A stretch of 64,000 nucleotides of DNA from Dactylonectria macrodidyma (GCA_020744425.1 JAGMUV010000027.1:806001-870000); one strand, 5' to 3'; positions 51,735 through 62,309 are shown, numbered from the stretch's first letter. Notes: generated from the letters alone by a model not told the origin. Made by a program: numbers and translations.

Positions 51735-51875
51735 TAGATGGCGAGAAACCACGCCTACGTCCTAACCGAGGCCGACTAGTATGAGAAACGATGACGTCAT
51801 TTTTTGTATTCCATACGGAGAGAAATTCGTAATCCATACAGGAATCGTTCCATATGGAATATGGAATATGGTTAG
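51735..51875. other. Junction region
   Basis: Short stretch between the Tc1 end and Copia coding sequence, with near-palindromic CCATATGGAATATGG repeats around 51850. Origin unclear. Confidence 0.3.
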
Positions 51876-52903
51876 AAAGCCTGGTCCTGCTGTATCGCGC
51901 CAAACACCAAGACGCCGCAGACGAATTCATCGTCAAACTGAAAGCCCTATACGAAATGAAGGACTTAGGGGAACTGAAATGGTTCCTAGGCATTCGAGTC
52001 CTGCGAGACAGGCCAGTTCGCAAGCTATGGCTCTGCCAGGACTCATACATTGAGAAAATCGCCAATCAATATGGAATCACAAAACATGACCAATTCAAGG
52101 GAAACCTGTTCCCAACGAACGACCTGCAACCTCGAAAGGATCAGGCGAAACCAGACCTTGTTCATCGATATCAGCAGAAGGTCGGCTCCGTCAATTACGT
52201 CGCGGTCATCACAAGGCCCGATATTTCCAAGCCGATCTCCAAGCTGGCAGAATTTCTGCTCAACCCATCCGGCAAGCATGACTACCTGGTGAATAGATTG
52301 ATGGAATACCTTTGGTCAACCCGATATCTTTCTATCCAGTTCAACGGCAAAAGCTCCATGGATCTAGTCAAGATCAACCACAGCAGCATTCCACGGGAAC
52401 TTCGCGTCGCGTCAGACGCTGCCTTCGCAGACGATCCTGAGACTCGAAAGTCATCACAGGGATATATCATCGTACTGTTCGGCGGACCCGTCAGTTGGAA
52501 AGCCAGCAAACAGAATACTGTCACAACCTCGTCCACAGAGGCAGAGCTCCTGGCTTTCACAAGTACAGCCAAGGAAGCCATTGCTACACAGCGTCTGTTT
52601 CAGCAGATCAACCTTCAGCTGGATCACCCACTTCAAATCGAATGTGATAACCAGCAGACGATTCGGCTCGTGACGGCCGATCTACCATGATTGAAAACAC
52701 AGCTCAAGCACATTGATGTCCATAACTGCTGGGCAAGACAAGCCTATCAGCAAGGACAATTTCAAGTCTCATACACGCCAACCACCGAAATGGTCGCAGA
52801 TGGTCTCACAAAGATCTTACTAGGCTAGAAATTCAACACGTTCGTTGAGGAACTTGTCAATATCAAGTCGCTCGCTCACAAAATGAGGCAAGAATCACGA
52901 TGA
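51876..52903 (+). pseudogene. Ty1/copia RT C-terminus and RNase H remnant
   Basis: The reading starts in the middle of the RT domain (RQDAADEF-type sequence: HQDAADEFIVKLKALYEMKD, LGELKWFLGIRVL) and continues to the RNase H (SDAAFADDPETRKSSQGYI, TSSTEAELLAF, IECDNQQTIRL). Two stops interrupt the end: TGA at 52688-52690 (ADLP*LKTQLKHID) and TAG near 52828 (KILLG*KFNTF), both explainable as C-to-T changes. Gag, protease, integrase and the RT active site are missing. LTR-like sequence follows and recurs inverted at 38347-38600. Confidence 0.85.
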
Positions 52904-53070
52904 GAGTGAACGACCACAACTAGCATCAGGCAGCAGCCTGCTGCCTATGATATCAGGCGGATTGAACATAGGTATAAGAGACCGACCTTCGTCGCTCCTT
53001 TAGATAGAAAATCAAGAGTCTTTCGTTGTCCGATTCACAGGGGATCTTCTTCCCGATCGTTGTTCAGTCA
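52904..53070 (+). repeat. Copia 3' LTR-like sequence
   Basis: This directly follows the RNase H remnant (GAGAGTGAACGACCACAA, GGCAGCAGCCTGCTGCC). The first 60 bases match the minus-strand remnant at 38480-38590. The right boundary is not defined. Confidence 0.5.
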
Positions 53071-53680
53071 TCCAAACAATCGTGTCGTGCGACACCTCCA
53101 CAGCTCCTCCGCATGTGCCGAACAGCTCATAACGGCGATAGCGACAGATCTTAGACCGGGGAATGTTGACTCATTTTGACGAAACTGCAAGAGGGCGCTC
53201 ACTGAATGGAAGACGAAAGCCATGGCATTTGTGGATAATGGGTATAATGTTGGATTGACGGGTATCGAGATAATTACTACACAGTCCAGCGCGAGGTTTG
53301 CCTTCCAAAGCCAATCCAACGCACGCCTCCAATAACAAAGGAAAGTGGGAAGAAAACGGATAATAATCCTCAAGAGTCATTAAGGTGTCGATTGTTTGGC
53401 CTCGGTGTCCTGGGCATCGACAGCCGGCCGGCACTCAGGTCCAAGGCATGGTCATGCTTAAACAAAAGGAAAATTGCACTCCCGCCGTATCATCGGGATA
53501 ATCGGCAAGTGTGGTGTGCCTTGGCCTTTTGTGGTACGCGCGCTGCGCTGTGACCTGCATGGGACTTTGAGTGGCTGTGGTGGTCGAGCGTTGACAATTG
53601 AGTGTTGGCGGGGGGAGTCGTCAAGCTTGTTGACGTCCGCCAACGTTTGGCCGGGGCGCGTGCACCCACGAGGTGCTTGC
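53071..53680. other. No gene; 3' side of PMP3
   Basis: Only short frames without family features. The last 200 bp are presumably the 3' untranslated and terminator region of the minus-strand PMP3 gene. Confidence 0.4.
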
Positions 53681-54100
53681 TTAATACTTCAGGATGATGT
53701 ACAGAGCGTGGATGATACCGGGAAGGTAACCTAGAGGAGCAGTGTTAGAAAACTGGGTTTTGTTTGTTTGTTGTCGCGGGCGGCCATCTATGTGCGGATA
53801 ACCCGGGTGGTGACGATGGGAATAAATGTCTTACCCAGGATGGTGAGCAGGATGTTGATGAAGAAGTCGGCTTTGCAGCCACGCTCGAGGAAGACACCCA
53901 CGGGAGGGAGGATGACAGCAAGGATGATCTTGCAAATATCGCTGTGGAAGGGCAAGCTGGTTAGCGATCTGTGTGTACGGGGCGCCAGGCGCATTTGAGC
54001 GTGAATGGATGTCTGTTGCGCCAATGCTGGCAACACGCGGGATCCAGTCATCGCCGGAAGCGGAGGGAGGGGGGCAAGCCTACCTAGCGGTGAAAGCCAT
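53681..54100 (-). CDS. PMP3: Pmp3/UPF0057 plasma membrane proteolipid
   Basis: Three small exons: 54100-54084, 53941-53835 and 53730-53681 (57 aa plus stop). Introns are GTAGGC..CACAG (142 nt) and GTAAGA..CTCTAG (104 nt), with phases that match. The product begins MAFTASDICKIILAVILPP and continues through GVFLERGCKADFFINILLT to a GIIHALYIILKY end. This is the complete Pmp3 pattern with two membrane helices and the ERGC-x-ADF loop. Members are small hydrophobic proteins of the plasma membrane that affect membrane potential and cation (Na+/K+) tolerance. Length equals the family norm. The gene is easy to miss because no exon is longer than 107 nt. It is intact and lies within repeat-poor DNA. 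Confidence 0.93.
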
Positions 54101-54862
54101 TATGTCGGTTGGAGAGAGTCTGCTCGGAGAGAGAAGATTAGTAAAAGTCTTGGGACAAATGTGTTTGGAGGATGCAGGAGAGATGGCAGAAGTCTTTTCT
54201 GTGGAATGGGGGGACAATTTGTCTTTTATATGGCGGCTTCGGGTTCTTCTGTCAGCCAAGTCATTCACACCAGTGATCACGCATCCCGTCACTTCACCCG
54301 GTCACTTTCTCCAACACAAGCTTCCAGGCTGTTACGTTCCAGGGCATCAGCAACCCGGTCAGACAGTACATAGTAACTTGACCAGCCTTGCCACACGCAT
54401 GAGGCCTGGGCACTGCGTCATCGACTTGGAAAAGGGCAAGAAGGGGTGGACCACTGGCCGGCAGGCCACCGGGACATGTTGTGTGTGTTTGTCCCAGGTG
54501 CGAAGCGGGAACGACAAGCTGTGTGCCCTGCTTTTTTGGGTGGCAGGGGGGAGACCCGGTAATTCCTACGAAGCACGAGCGGAGCCTGCGAGATGCCAAT
54601 GGGCCATCCCGATTGCAGCAGACGTTCGGCTTTGCCGCCGCCCTTGGCAGCGCTTGCAACACAATGTTACAAATGTGTCACGGGTTGAGAACCAAGGACT
54701 CTACGTCATTACCGAGCAGACATTGCAGCCCAATGAAGAAAAGGCTTTGGCTGGGGGGTGACTTAGCAAAAATCCAAAATCCACCACGCAAGTGTCGAAA
54801 CGGGCTAGCGGCATGGACATCCCGCCCCGCAGTACATTGCAAATCCATGTATGGAGGGAGTA
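54101..54862. other. PMP3 upstream region, no further gene
   Basis: Promoter and 5' leader of PMP3. A 262-codon plus-strand frame (53973-54761) overlaps the PMP3 first exon and promoter in antisense, lacks any domain, and is not accepted as a gene. Confidence 0.45.
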
Positions 54863-55162
54863 CGGAGGGCCTTTTCAAAAGTCTTGTCCTAAGAAAAAGT
54901 AACGATTTCTAGCCAGCCAATCATAGCTAGGCTAGGTACATCAAGTACTTCCTGTTTCTCATATGCCCTGAAAGATTACAGATTATAGCACACCACCAGC
55001 CGCTAAGTCTTGACCGGCAGACGCTAATACACCTGGAGCCACAGCAGGCATAGCGGATGGCTTGAATGCGCTGCCTTAATCGCTATGTATCCTAGGTAAC
55101 TGACAGGGCATAGAGATGTGGCGTTGTTAGCGCGTGGACATGATTTTTGAAAGGGCCCTCCG
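54863..55162. mobile_element. 300-bp MITE with CGGAGGGCC ends
   Basis: The left arm CGGAGGGCCTTTTCAAAAGTC (21 bp, one to two mismatches to the right arm's complement) and the TA duplication (54861-54862 and 55163-55164) define the element. There is no ORF. Single related ends occur at 28793 and near 56935, so the family is dispersed in this region. Confidence 0.75.
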
Positions 55163-57034
55163 TACTCTGTACCTCAGCGTAGATGACCTGGATTATTTTT
55201 CGGGTTTCAAAAGTTGCAAATAAAGCAGCGGGGCCGCAGCGGACCAGCAAAGCGCATTTTCATTGCCGTTCTACACACATCAGCCGCCACCATGGCGGTC
55301 GAATCGGGAAACATCAACGCTCAATTGTCCTCTTCTTCCTGTTCCTCCTCGCCTGGCTTGCTGAGCTGCTGAGCGTCGAGTTAGCAGTGAAAATGTATTT
55401 GACGACTTGATCCCGCTCACAATCCAGAGCCGAGCACCCTCAGCAATGGTCTCCAGCGCCATGATCTTTCGCTCCTCGGGGCTCTTCTCGGCTATCTCGC
55501 CAAACGAAGCCAAAGCGGGAGCTGGTCCTGGAATGGCAGGAAGAGCCGTACCACTGCCACAAGCTCGTAGTTGTTGTGCTGCGCGCTGTGCAGGGGTACG
55601 CCAGGCATCATCAAGATCGCATTTGCACGCTTGAGCTGCCGATTTAGCTCCCAAAAGACACGGACAGCACCAACAGCACCAACAGGGACCTAGAGATGCA
55701 GTTTCATCAATGAATCGTCGCCCTACACAAGCAAAGATGCCTTATCGGGTTGAATGTGTGACCGTTCTTTGCGCAGCCCCAGCACGCAGCACCAGTATCT
55801 ATTCCGTGCGCGTCAGCGTAACAGTTGTATACTTCTAAGGCAATCCAACATACTGTCCTGGGTGGCACATTCATGGCAGGGGAGACATGGAAAGTCTCGC
55901 ACCGAGCCGAGGGGAGGGGCCTTTTTCGTCTGCTTCTTCTTCTGCTCGAACAATCTGGTGAGCTGCCGTCTCTTTGTCAGGAAGGAACTGACCAGATCTC
56001 ACGGTAATTTTGCCTGTGGATTTGGGGGGCGCTGGGCCGCATCAATCCCGTGCGCTTCCTGGACGAACTCGCATTCGTCACGCCAGCGGCTGCAGTGCCG
56101 CCTACCGTGACGAAATCAGCCGTGGACATGACAGCGCCGACGACCCCTAGCCTTTCCTCAGCAATCAAGATGCGGAGGGAAGTAAGGAACGAAACAATCG
56201 AACCTGGGTTCTGTAAATATTTGCGGTACAAGGGTTGAAGACTACTCTGATTCACTGGCGGCAACCCTCTTCGTGGGTCGGTGGCGTTCCACCAACAGCC
56301 CCTGACGCTAGGCCGCTGCGGGCCAGTGTCAAACACCGCAGCGGGGCTTTGCGGTGATCCCATCTCTGGACAAAGACCAGGTCGTCGCCGCTCTACCCCT
56401 TTCATGGCTTCATAGTGTGAACACCAAGAAATATGCCCACACTTTCGACTTGTTGAGACCGCATAACTAAGGTCCGATCTGCTGGTGGCTGGGATATAGA
56501 TACTACATAGCTGAACTCAACTGCGCTCCTCACATATAATTTAGACCTTTCAATACCAGCAATACCTTTTTGTTTCAACAGTTGGCGATCCCCTCTTTAT
56601 CGTCGCAATGAGGCACGCACGGTCCGGATTATCCAGCCCAAGCAATCAGTATCTGAAGACAGAAGGAGCGAGCTAGCAGCAGCAATTGCACCGGGTTTGC
56701 CCAAGAGACGTCGGCGAGGGGGTCGGCCGCCAAAAGCAAGACCAGACACTACCGGTGCCTCCAAGGCAGGGTGTAGAGGTGGATGTGGACGATCGTGAAC
56801 ACGTCGGTCAACACTTCATGCGGCCTATGCAGCCGGAAGAGATGGAGGGGTGCAGCGGGGAGATCCGAGATCGCCACGAGATACAGCTTCGCCAGGAGGT
56901 CGTGTGCCAGGATGAGAATGACTACTCCGTACGGAGGAGGAGCCTTTCAAAAGTTTCTGCTCGCGTTCAAGCCACACATTGCTTTTTCTTGCCAGAGCAT
57001 TAAATACATCATGCAAATATTAGCGCTACAAGAA
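55163..57034. other. Long stretch without confident gene
   Basis: Several 75-142-codon frames overlap on both strands (for example minus 55280-55654 and 55977-56405), and none is recognised. Near 56625-56795 a plus-strand frame reads LPKRRRRGGRPPKARPDT, an AT-hook-like motif, but without start, stop or exon support. A MITE-like end (GTACGGAGGAGGAGCCTTTC) lies near 56933. Confidence 0.35.
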
Positions 57035-57261
57035 GCCCTATCTCCTAAGTGTGTGAAGCCCTCCGCTAAGTAACTCGCCCCAGTGTTATACCGTTAACAG
57101 CTAGAGGGTCTCAGGAGCGCGACTGTTAAGCTCTTATCACAAATATACTTACTCAGTAGGCAAAAGTAAGGCTAGGAAAAGGTATCTCTCTTAACGAGAC
57201 CTCTGATTGGCCTAACGCCCCTGTCGTGACCTTATTGGAGGGCTTCACGCACTTGAGATAC
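57035..57261. mobile_element. 227-bp MITE, copy 2 (piggyBac-like derived)
   Basis: Same family as 39347-39593. The left end is GCCCTATCTCCTAAGTGTG and the right end CACGCACTTGAGATA is slightly degraded. The internal motifs GTAACTCGCCCCA (57070-57082) and CCCTGTCGTGACCTT (57219-57233) are conserved. Confidence 0.8.
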
Positions 57262-57382
57262 GACGCCGCTCCTGGACTAAACGCACTGTCGGAGTGTAGC
57301 AGTCCCCCAGACCCCGGAATGGCCTCGATTGAGCCGCTGGCTGTCGAGATATTCGCATGCGCAGCGCCGGGCACTTATCAGG
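57262..57382. other. Spacer with MULE target site
   Basis: Short spacer. It ends with CACTTATCAGG (57372-57382), which is repeated directly at 58418-58428 after the MULE-type element. Confidence 0.6.
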
Positions 57383-58417
57383 ACGGCTCATACAGGCACA
57401 GCCCCGTACACGCACAGCTGGTCTAATTAGTCAGCAATAGCACTATAAATCCCCCCCCTAAGTGCCCTAAGGGCCCTGTAACAACAATGGACCTCCCACC
57501 TCAACAGCTTTATACTTCGCAAGAAGATCTTCACTTAGATCTTATGATTTACGCAGCAGTTGGTGGCTATAAATTTATTATTCGCCGCTCACGTTCATTT
57601 TGACAAGGCTCTGAGCAACCTACTATTTTATATGCTTGCAATCGCTGGCGTCAAGGCTGCCAATTTTCAATTCTAGCTAAAGAAGACTCTTACGGCTTGT
57701 GGCATCTCAAACATCGTACTGAAGCCCGATTTTCCTACCACAACCACAGGCCCCAGCAGCCCCGAGAGCCCCCCGCCAGCAGCTACAAGAGCCCCAGCAG
57801 CCTCAAGAGCCCGAGCCGCAGGAGCCGCTGGAAAAGAAATTACCTACCTGTAGCAAATGTCATATAGAAGGCCATAGAAGGGGTGCAAAATGCTGTATTT
57901 TACGTGGCCAAGATAGCCCATTGTAACTGGCTGTGTGTCACGGGCCAGATGAGGTCAACTCAAGAGGTAATGCCACTGTATTACGAGAATACTACGATGA
58001 AGAGGAAAGAGAGAAAGCGGGCAGGCGCGTAGACGCGTAAACGCGTTAATAGTCCCTGCGGCCTGCCCCGTGCGTCCTAGTTACGTATCGACCCCACCCT
58101 GGGTCCAGCACTCCAGAGGCTCCCGTCACACTGTGCCCGTAGGTGGCCTCGGGAACCCTCGGCCTTTCGTGGCCCAACTTTTACCTTTAAGCCACCATGA
58201 CGAGTATATTTATGGATGGACCTCCTCTACTCTCTTTTCCCTTCTTCTTCTTTCCTTAAGTTTGGTATACTCTGTAGAGTGGCCTAGCTAGTTGCAATAC
58301 ACTACCTTGAGACTGTTACACCCATAAATACAGGGCCCTTAGGGGCGGGATTTATAGTGTTATTGCTGACTAATTAGACCAGCTGTGCGTGTACGGGGCT
58401 GTGCCTGTATGAGCCGC
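57383..58417 (+). mobile_element. Internally deleted MULE (Mutator-like) element, 1035 bp
   Basis: Inverted repeats of about 95 bp (57383-57478 and about 58326-58417; CGGCTCATACAGGC, GGTCTAATTAGTCAGCAATA) are flanked by an 11-bp direct repeat CACTTATCAGG. Inside, a frame from 57487 starts MDLPPQQLYTSQEDLHLDL and shows the FAR1/WRKY-GCM-like zinc domain (CNRWRQGCQFSI...LWHLKHRTEAR). It is interrupted by TGA (RSRSF*QGSE), and then a terminal zinc knuckle CSKCHIEGHRRGAKC follows. The transposase core between them has been deleted. It would need a full-length relative in trans to move. Confidence 0.85.
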
Positions 58418-58428
58418 CACTTATCAGG

Positions 58429-58799
58429 TGGTAGTTATGTAATCGCATACGATTTCCCGAAATTACTCCGCAAAACGACCCCCACGATGAGTTCTGGCAC
58501 TGTTGGCCGTGACGCTTTTAGCCATCACGTCCAGCTGCTCTCGTATCTGTCGGAAAGCTAGCGTGGCACTTAGATGACTTGATTGTGTGTGTATTGTCTG
58601 TGTTTTTCTGGGAGGTCTCCCGGCCGTGACTGCGTATGTGTTCCAATTACCACTAAAAGTGGGGGCCTGAGATATCTGCACCAATAGGCAGTCTCAAACC
58701 TGGAGGTCACCACGTGACCGCCTGATCAGGTGCTTTGTTTACCTCAGTGCCTCAGGCCACACTGCTCCGGTGGCGGCTATGCGCGCTTACCAAAGCACG
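58429..58799. other. No gene recognised
   Basis: Short frames only. It separates the MULE derivative from a broken coiled-coil reading frame. Confidence 0.35.
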
Positions 58800-59704
58800 C
58801 TAACCCGAACGGGTAACACCGACACAGAGGTAAGCGTGCTCCGCTGCCGCAGGCACGAGCCACAATGGCCTGAGCTTGCTGAGGTAAATCCAATCTAACA
58901 GTATCTGTCTCATTTCTTCTACTGTTTGCTGCCGTACCTGCCCACGCTGCTCGTTCATCTGCTCAGTTATCTGCTTGCGCATTTGTTTCAGATCTTCCGT
59001 TTCCTGTTCTCGCATCTAAGCTGTTCAGCTGTCTCTTCTCGCATTGTCCTGAGCTGGTCAGCCGTCTGTTCGTGCATGCGTCTAAGCTCTTCTGTCTTCC
59101 TCCGGTCTTCGGCTGCCTCGGCCCTGATCGTACGGATTTCCTGCTGGAGTTGTCGGATCATCTCCAGCTGGGTGCTCGCCATCTTCGTCGCCGATCGCTG
59201 GTTCTCCAGCAACGCATCCCAGAGCGTCTGCAGTATCTTCTTCTGTTCGCTCATTATATGGGTCGACGTTTCCTGAAGCATCGTCCGGAGCATCATCTGG
59301 ATTAGTGACTCGTTGCCGCTCACCGCCCTCTCCATTGCCTGCTATCCCTCGACCGCATTGCCACAATCATTGTCACCTGCTGTCATTTGCTCTGTGCCAG
59401 CATCCTTTGACGTTCCGGTCTTGCTTGAGGCTGCCTGCACACTTTTCTGGGCTTTCGCGGTCGGTTTCACGGCTCTCGACGAGCGACGCGTCGCGGCCAC
59501 CGAATCCCTCCTCGACGGTCGCGTCCATCTTCGCGATGCAGCGCTCACGGCAGCGCCAGCCCCTTCTTTCGCCCCCATGTATTGGCCGCCACCTATTGCC
59601 ACAGGCTTAATAAGCAGCTTCCAGCTGATTCCACATAGCATAGAAAAGGCATATCGAGCTTGCGCTGAAACCTCAAGCAGCAAGAACAGAAAAAGAATAT
59701 ACAT
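58800..59704 (-). pseudogene. Broken coiled-coil protein
   Basis: The minus-strand frame from 59704 (hydrophobic start, then Ala/Ser/Lys-rich AASRRWTRPSRRDSVAATRR) meets a stop near 59341 (NAVEG*QAMERAV). It resumes in the same frame with a long coiled coil (LEMIRQLQQEIRTIRAEAAE, EELRRMHEQTADQLRTMREE), then shifts frame near 59010 into MREQETEDLKQMRKQITEQM. One stop and one frameshift make it a pseudogene. The family is unknown; such coiled coils with a basic N-terminus occur in retrotransposon ORF1 proteins, but no polymerase is adjacent. Confidence 0.5.
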
Positions 59705-59731
59705 TTTTCACTGTGATATCTGACAACTTCC

Positions 59732-61732
59732 ATGTCAGGGCTGAACCACATCACTGCCATCTGCCCAATGCTACCTCCATATGTGCGGTCGCGTGAGGAG
59801 CGAGCACGTCCGCCCAAACCTGTCGAGATTTCAGGCCTGCCTCACGACATTGTCGGCATGGGCCCCGACGCCGAGCTGCTGCTGCGGGATCAGCGAGCCA
59901 TGCACAAGGACATGCGAATCGAATGCTTCACCGGCCGGCCGGCGATGCTCAACGACGTGTGTTGGCGCGTCGTCTCGCTCGAGGCCGTGACGGGTCCATC
60001 AGATGCCATTCTGACTCTCGCGAGTCCCCGGAATGCAGAGCGCACGCGGACCATTGCCGGCTCCAAGACGACCCGCGTGCGGTTCCCGAGCGTCGACGGC
60101 GAGCACAAGCTGGGCCCTGTGAAGCACGGCATCGTGCGCATGGCCCCGGTAGCGCCTCGGACGACGATCCGGATGCCTCTGCGACAAGGGCAGCGCTTCG
60201 AGGCGAGGCTGCGTCATCGAGAGCTCGAGGGCCCGTACACCATTGACGTGGGTGCGGACGAGTTGATGGCGACGGGCGTGGACCGCAACGGCGACACGCA
60301 GCGCATGAGCATCTCCCCGTCGGACATTGCGCCACGCTACGAGACCATCGAGTCGCTGGACTTTGGCGCCCGCTTCGACGTCGATATGTTCCTGTTCTGC
60401 GAGGACCAGCTCCGCAACCGGGCAACCAGCGTCGGGGCCGATCCGTCCGGCGGGCCGGTCCAGGACCCACTCCTCGGCATCCTGCCGGCCGGCAACATGC
60501 CGCTGCTGACCAACGGAGCCGAACACCTGGCCGTCTTTGAGGACTTTATCCGCGCCCACGCCCGGTCGCCGAGTGATGATGCGGCAGGTGAGAAACCTGA
60601 TGATGCGGCAGGCAAGAAACTCGACCGCCCGGCAGACAAGAAGAAGAAGCCCCGCCGGCTGACGCTCCTCAACCTCTCGATGAGCAACCAAGGCGACGCT
60701 CGAGGCGTGCTCTCGGCCCTGGTCGACTTTCGACGCCAGAACTCAGACGCCGACATGGCCATCGTCGTGTCCAAACTCGGCCCGACCGACTTCCAAGAGA
60801 CACCCGCGTTCCGCAACTACATTCAGATCCTCCGAGACAACGACATCCAGATCGACACCTTTACCGGCGCCGACGGGCCGACGCGGCAGGTGATGCACGC
60901 AAAGGGCATCGTCATCGATGACGGCGTCTTGTTCAGCACCGGCGCCATCCTGGACACGTGGCCCATCAACAAGGCCGACTTCTCCATTGAGCTGCCGGCC
61001 CCTGCGGCCGTGTCGTTTCGCCGCTACACCGACGAGACCATCCGCGGCGATGCGTCCCCCGAGCGCCGCGCCGAGCTTGCCGCTGAGCTCGCGCGTCAAG
61101 GCGTCGTCATAAATGATCCGGTAGCCGGTCTCACCTACATCACCCGTGCGCAGGACGCCCTGATCCGCGGCGCCTCGTGTGAGCTCATGGTCAGCATCTC
61201 GGAGCTGGTCGATCCCGCCATGACACAGATGCTGCTCGATCGCGTCGCCAGCGGTGTCGACGTAACGATTCAAGTCCGCGAGTTCGATCCCGTCTCGATC
61301 CGGCTGCTCAACGATGCCCTGTCACGCCATTCCAACTTGCATCTCGAGGACTCTAGCTGGTGGGAGCCGCGCCCACACTTCAATGCCATCATCGCCGACG
61401 GCAGCACTGCGTATCTCGGCACGTCTTATCTGTGGCCGACGCAACGCAATATGTTACACCATGGGCGGTCGTTGGAGAATGGTGTGCTGCTGAAAGGCGA
61501 TGCTGCGGCTAGCGTATGCAAACAAATCGACGAGCTGCGCACCCGAGCGCATAGTCAGGACATCACAATTCCGACACCCTCCAGAACTGGGAAGTATGTC
61601 CCCCAATCGACCAACTCAAAGCGCCAAGTAATAATTTTGCTATTGGCATGCGTTCTTCTTACTTGGCATCTCAATGCAGCCCTCCAGACGCTGTACCGTC
61701 GGAACTCTACTAGAGTTAGCTCTTCCCTGTAA
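59732..61732 (+). CDS. PLD-like phosphodiesterase-fold protein with tail anchor
   Basis: A single uninterrupted exon of 666 aa starting MSGLNHITAICPMLPPYVRS. Two PLD-type motifs are visible: HAKGIVIDD (H389, K391, D396) and HFNAIIADG (H549, D556; Asn551 where Lys is typical), followed by GTSYLWPTQRNM. The phospholipase D superfamily uses such paired motifs for phosphodiester chemistry on lipids or nucleic acids; the substrate here is unknown. The N-terminal 250 residues (ECFTGRPAMLNDVCWRVVSL) are not recognised. A Lys/Asp-rich linker lies near residues 280-305, and one hydrophobic helix near the end (VIILLLACVLLTW) suggests a membrane anchor. GC content is clearly higher than in the flanks and there is no intron, so bacterial origin or foreign transfer is possible but unproven. 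Confidence 0.75.
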   Translation: MSGLNHITAICPMLPPYVRSREERARPPKPVEISGLPHDIVGMGPDAELLLRDQRAMHKDMRIECFTGRPAMLNDVCWRVVSLEAVTGPSDAILTLASPRNAERTRTIAGSKTTRVRFPSVDGEHKLGPVKHGIVRMAPVAPRTTIRMPLRQGQRFEARLRHRELEGPYTIDVGADELMATGVDRNGDTQRMSISPSDIAPRYETIESLDFGARFDVDMFLFCEDQLRNRATSVGADPSGGPVQDPLLGILPAGNMPLLTNGAEHLAVFEDFIRAHARSPSDDAAGEKPDDAAGKKLDRPADKKKKPRRLTLLNLSMSNQGDARGVLSALVDFRRQNSDADMAIVVSKLGPTDFQETPAFRNYIQILRDNDIQIDTFTGADGPTRQVMHAKGIVIDDGVLFSTGAILDTWPINKADFSIELPAPAAVSFRRYTDETIRGDASPERRAELAAELARQGVVINDPVAGLTYITRAQDALIRGASCELMVSISELVDPAMTQMLLDRVASGVDVTIQVREFDPVSIRLLNDALSRHSNLHLEDSSWWEPRPHFNAIIADGSTAYLGTSYLWPTQRNMLHHGRSLENGVLLKGDAAASVCKQIDELRTRAHSQDITIPTPSRTGKYVPQSTNSKRQVIILLLACVLLTWHLNAALQTLYRRNSTRVSSSL

Positions 61733-62309
61733 AAAATTTCCCCTCGCGGCTGCTGTTAGCACTGCATTAGGGCAGGGATTATTTTTGCAAGCCACCACCC
61801 GTAGCTTTGCAGCTACCCGTAGGGTCTTACTAAGTGGGCAAGCCACTTAGAAGGGCAGAAAAATTTGGAACAGTCAGAAAAAGTTGGAACAGTATGACCC
61901 CCCAAAAACCACAGCTAAAAATGGCCCCTGATGCTGCGATTGATTCTGACAGTCATCCAAGCATTTTCATCACATAAAAATCATATATCCTAGGAGCTGA
62001 GGTTCTCACGAAATTGAATATGTCATCAAATGCTATTAAAAATGTGCCCTTAGGCCGGAATTGCAGCCCGCGCGCAGACATGCGTTCCGCCTTGCTCGTT
62101 CTTTGACGACACGCTGCCACCACAATTTATATGGTATCGCGTCCGAGAAAGTCATCACGTCTTCCGAGACTGTCGTGGTGTTTATCCTTCCCCTTTCCTC
62201 AACTATCGTAAGGGTGGCCGTGTAGAATGATATTTGAACAAACCTGACGGCATCATTCATTCAGCTGGCTCGACATCGGAAGCTTGATTCCTCCTCTTGT
62301 TAGAAACAC
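61733..62309. other. No gene; repeat-like sequence
   Basis: CACCCGTAGCTTTGCAGCTACCCGTAGG (about 61797) is a near-palindrome, with AGTGGGCAAGCCACTT close by. AATTTGGAACAGTCAG and AAGTTGGAACAGTATG repeat at 61862-61900. These look like element ends, but no partner was found. Confidence 0.4.

Noticed and set aside
53973..54761. 262-codon plus-strand ORF
   Set aside because: It overlaps the first exon, first intron and promoter of PMP3 in antisense, shows no domain, and its composition follows the opposite gene.
59949..61273. Long minus-strand ORFs across the PLD-like gene
   Set aside because: Products of the high GC content of the real plus-strand gene; no independent motifs.
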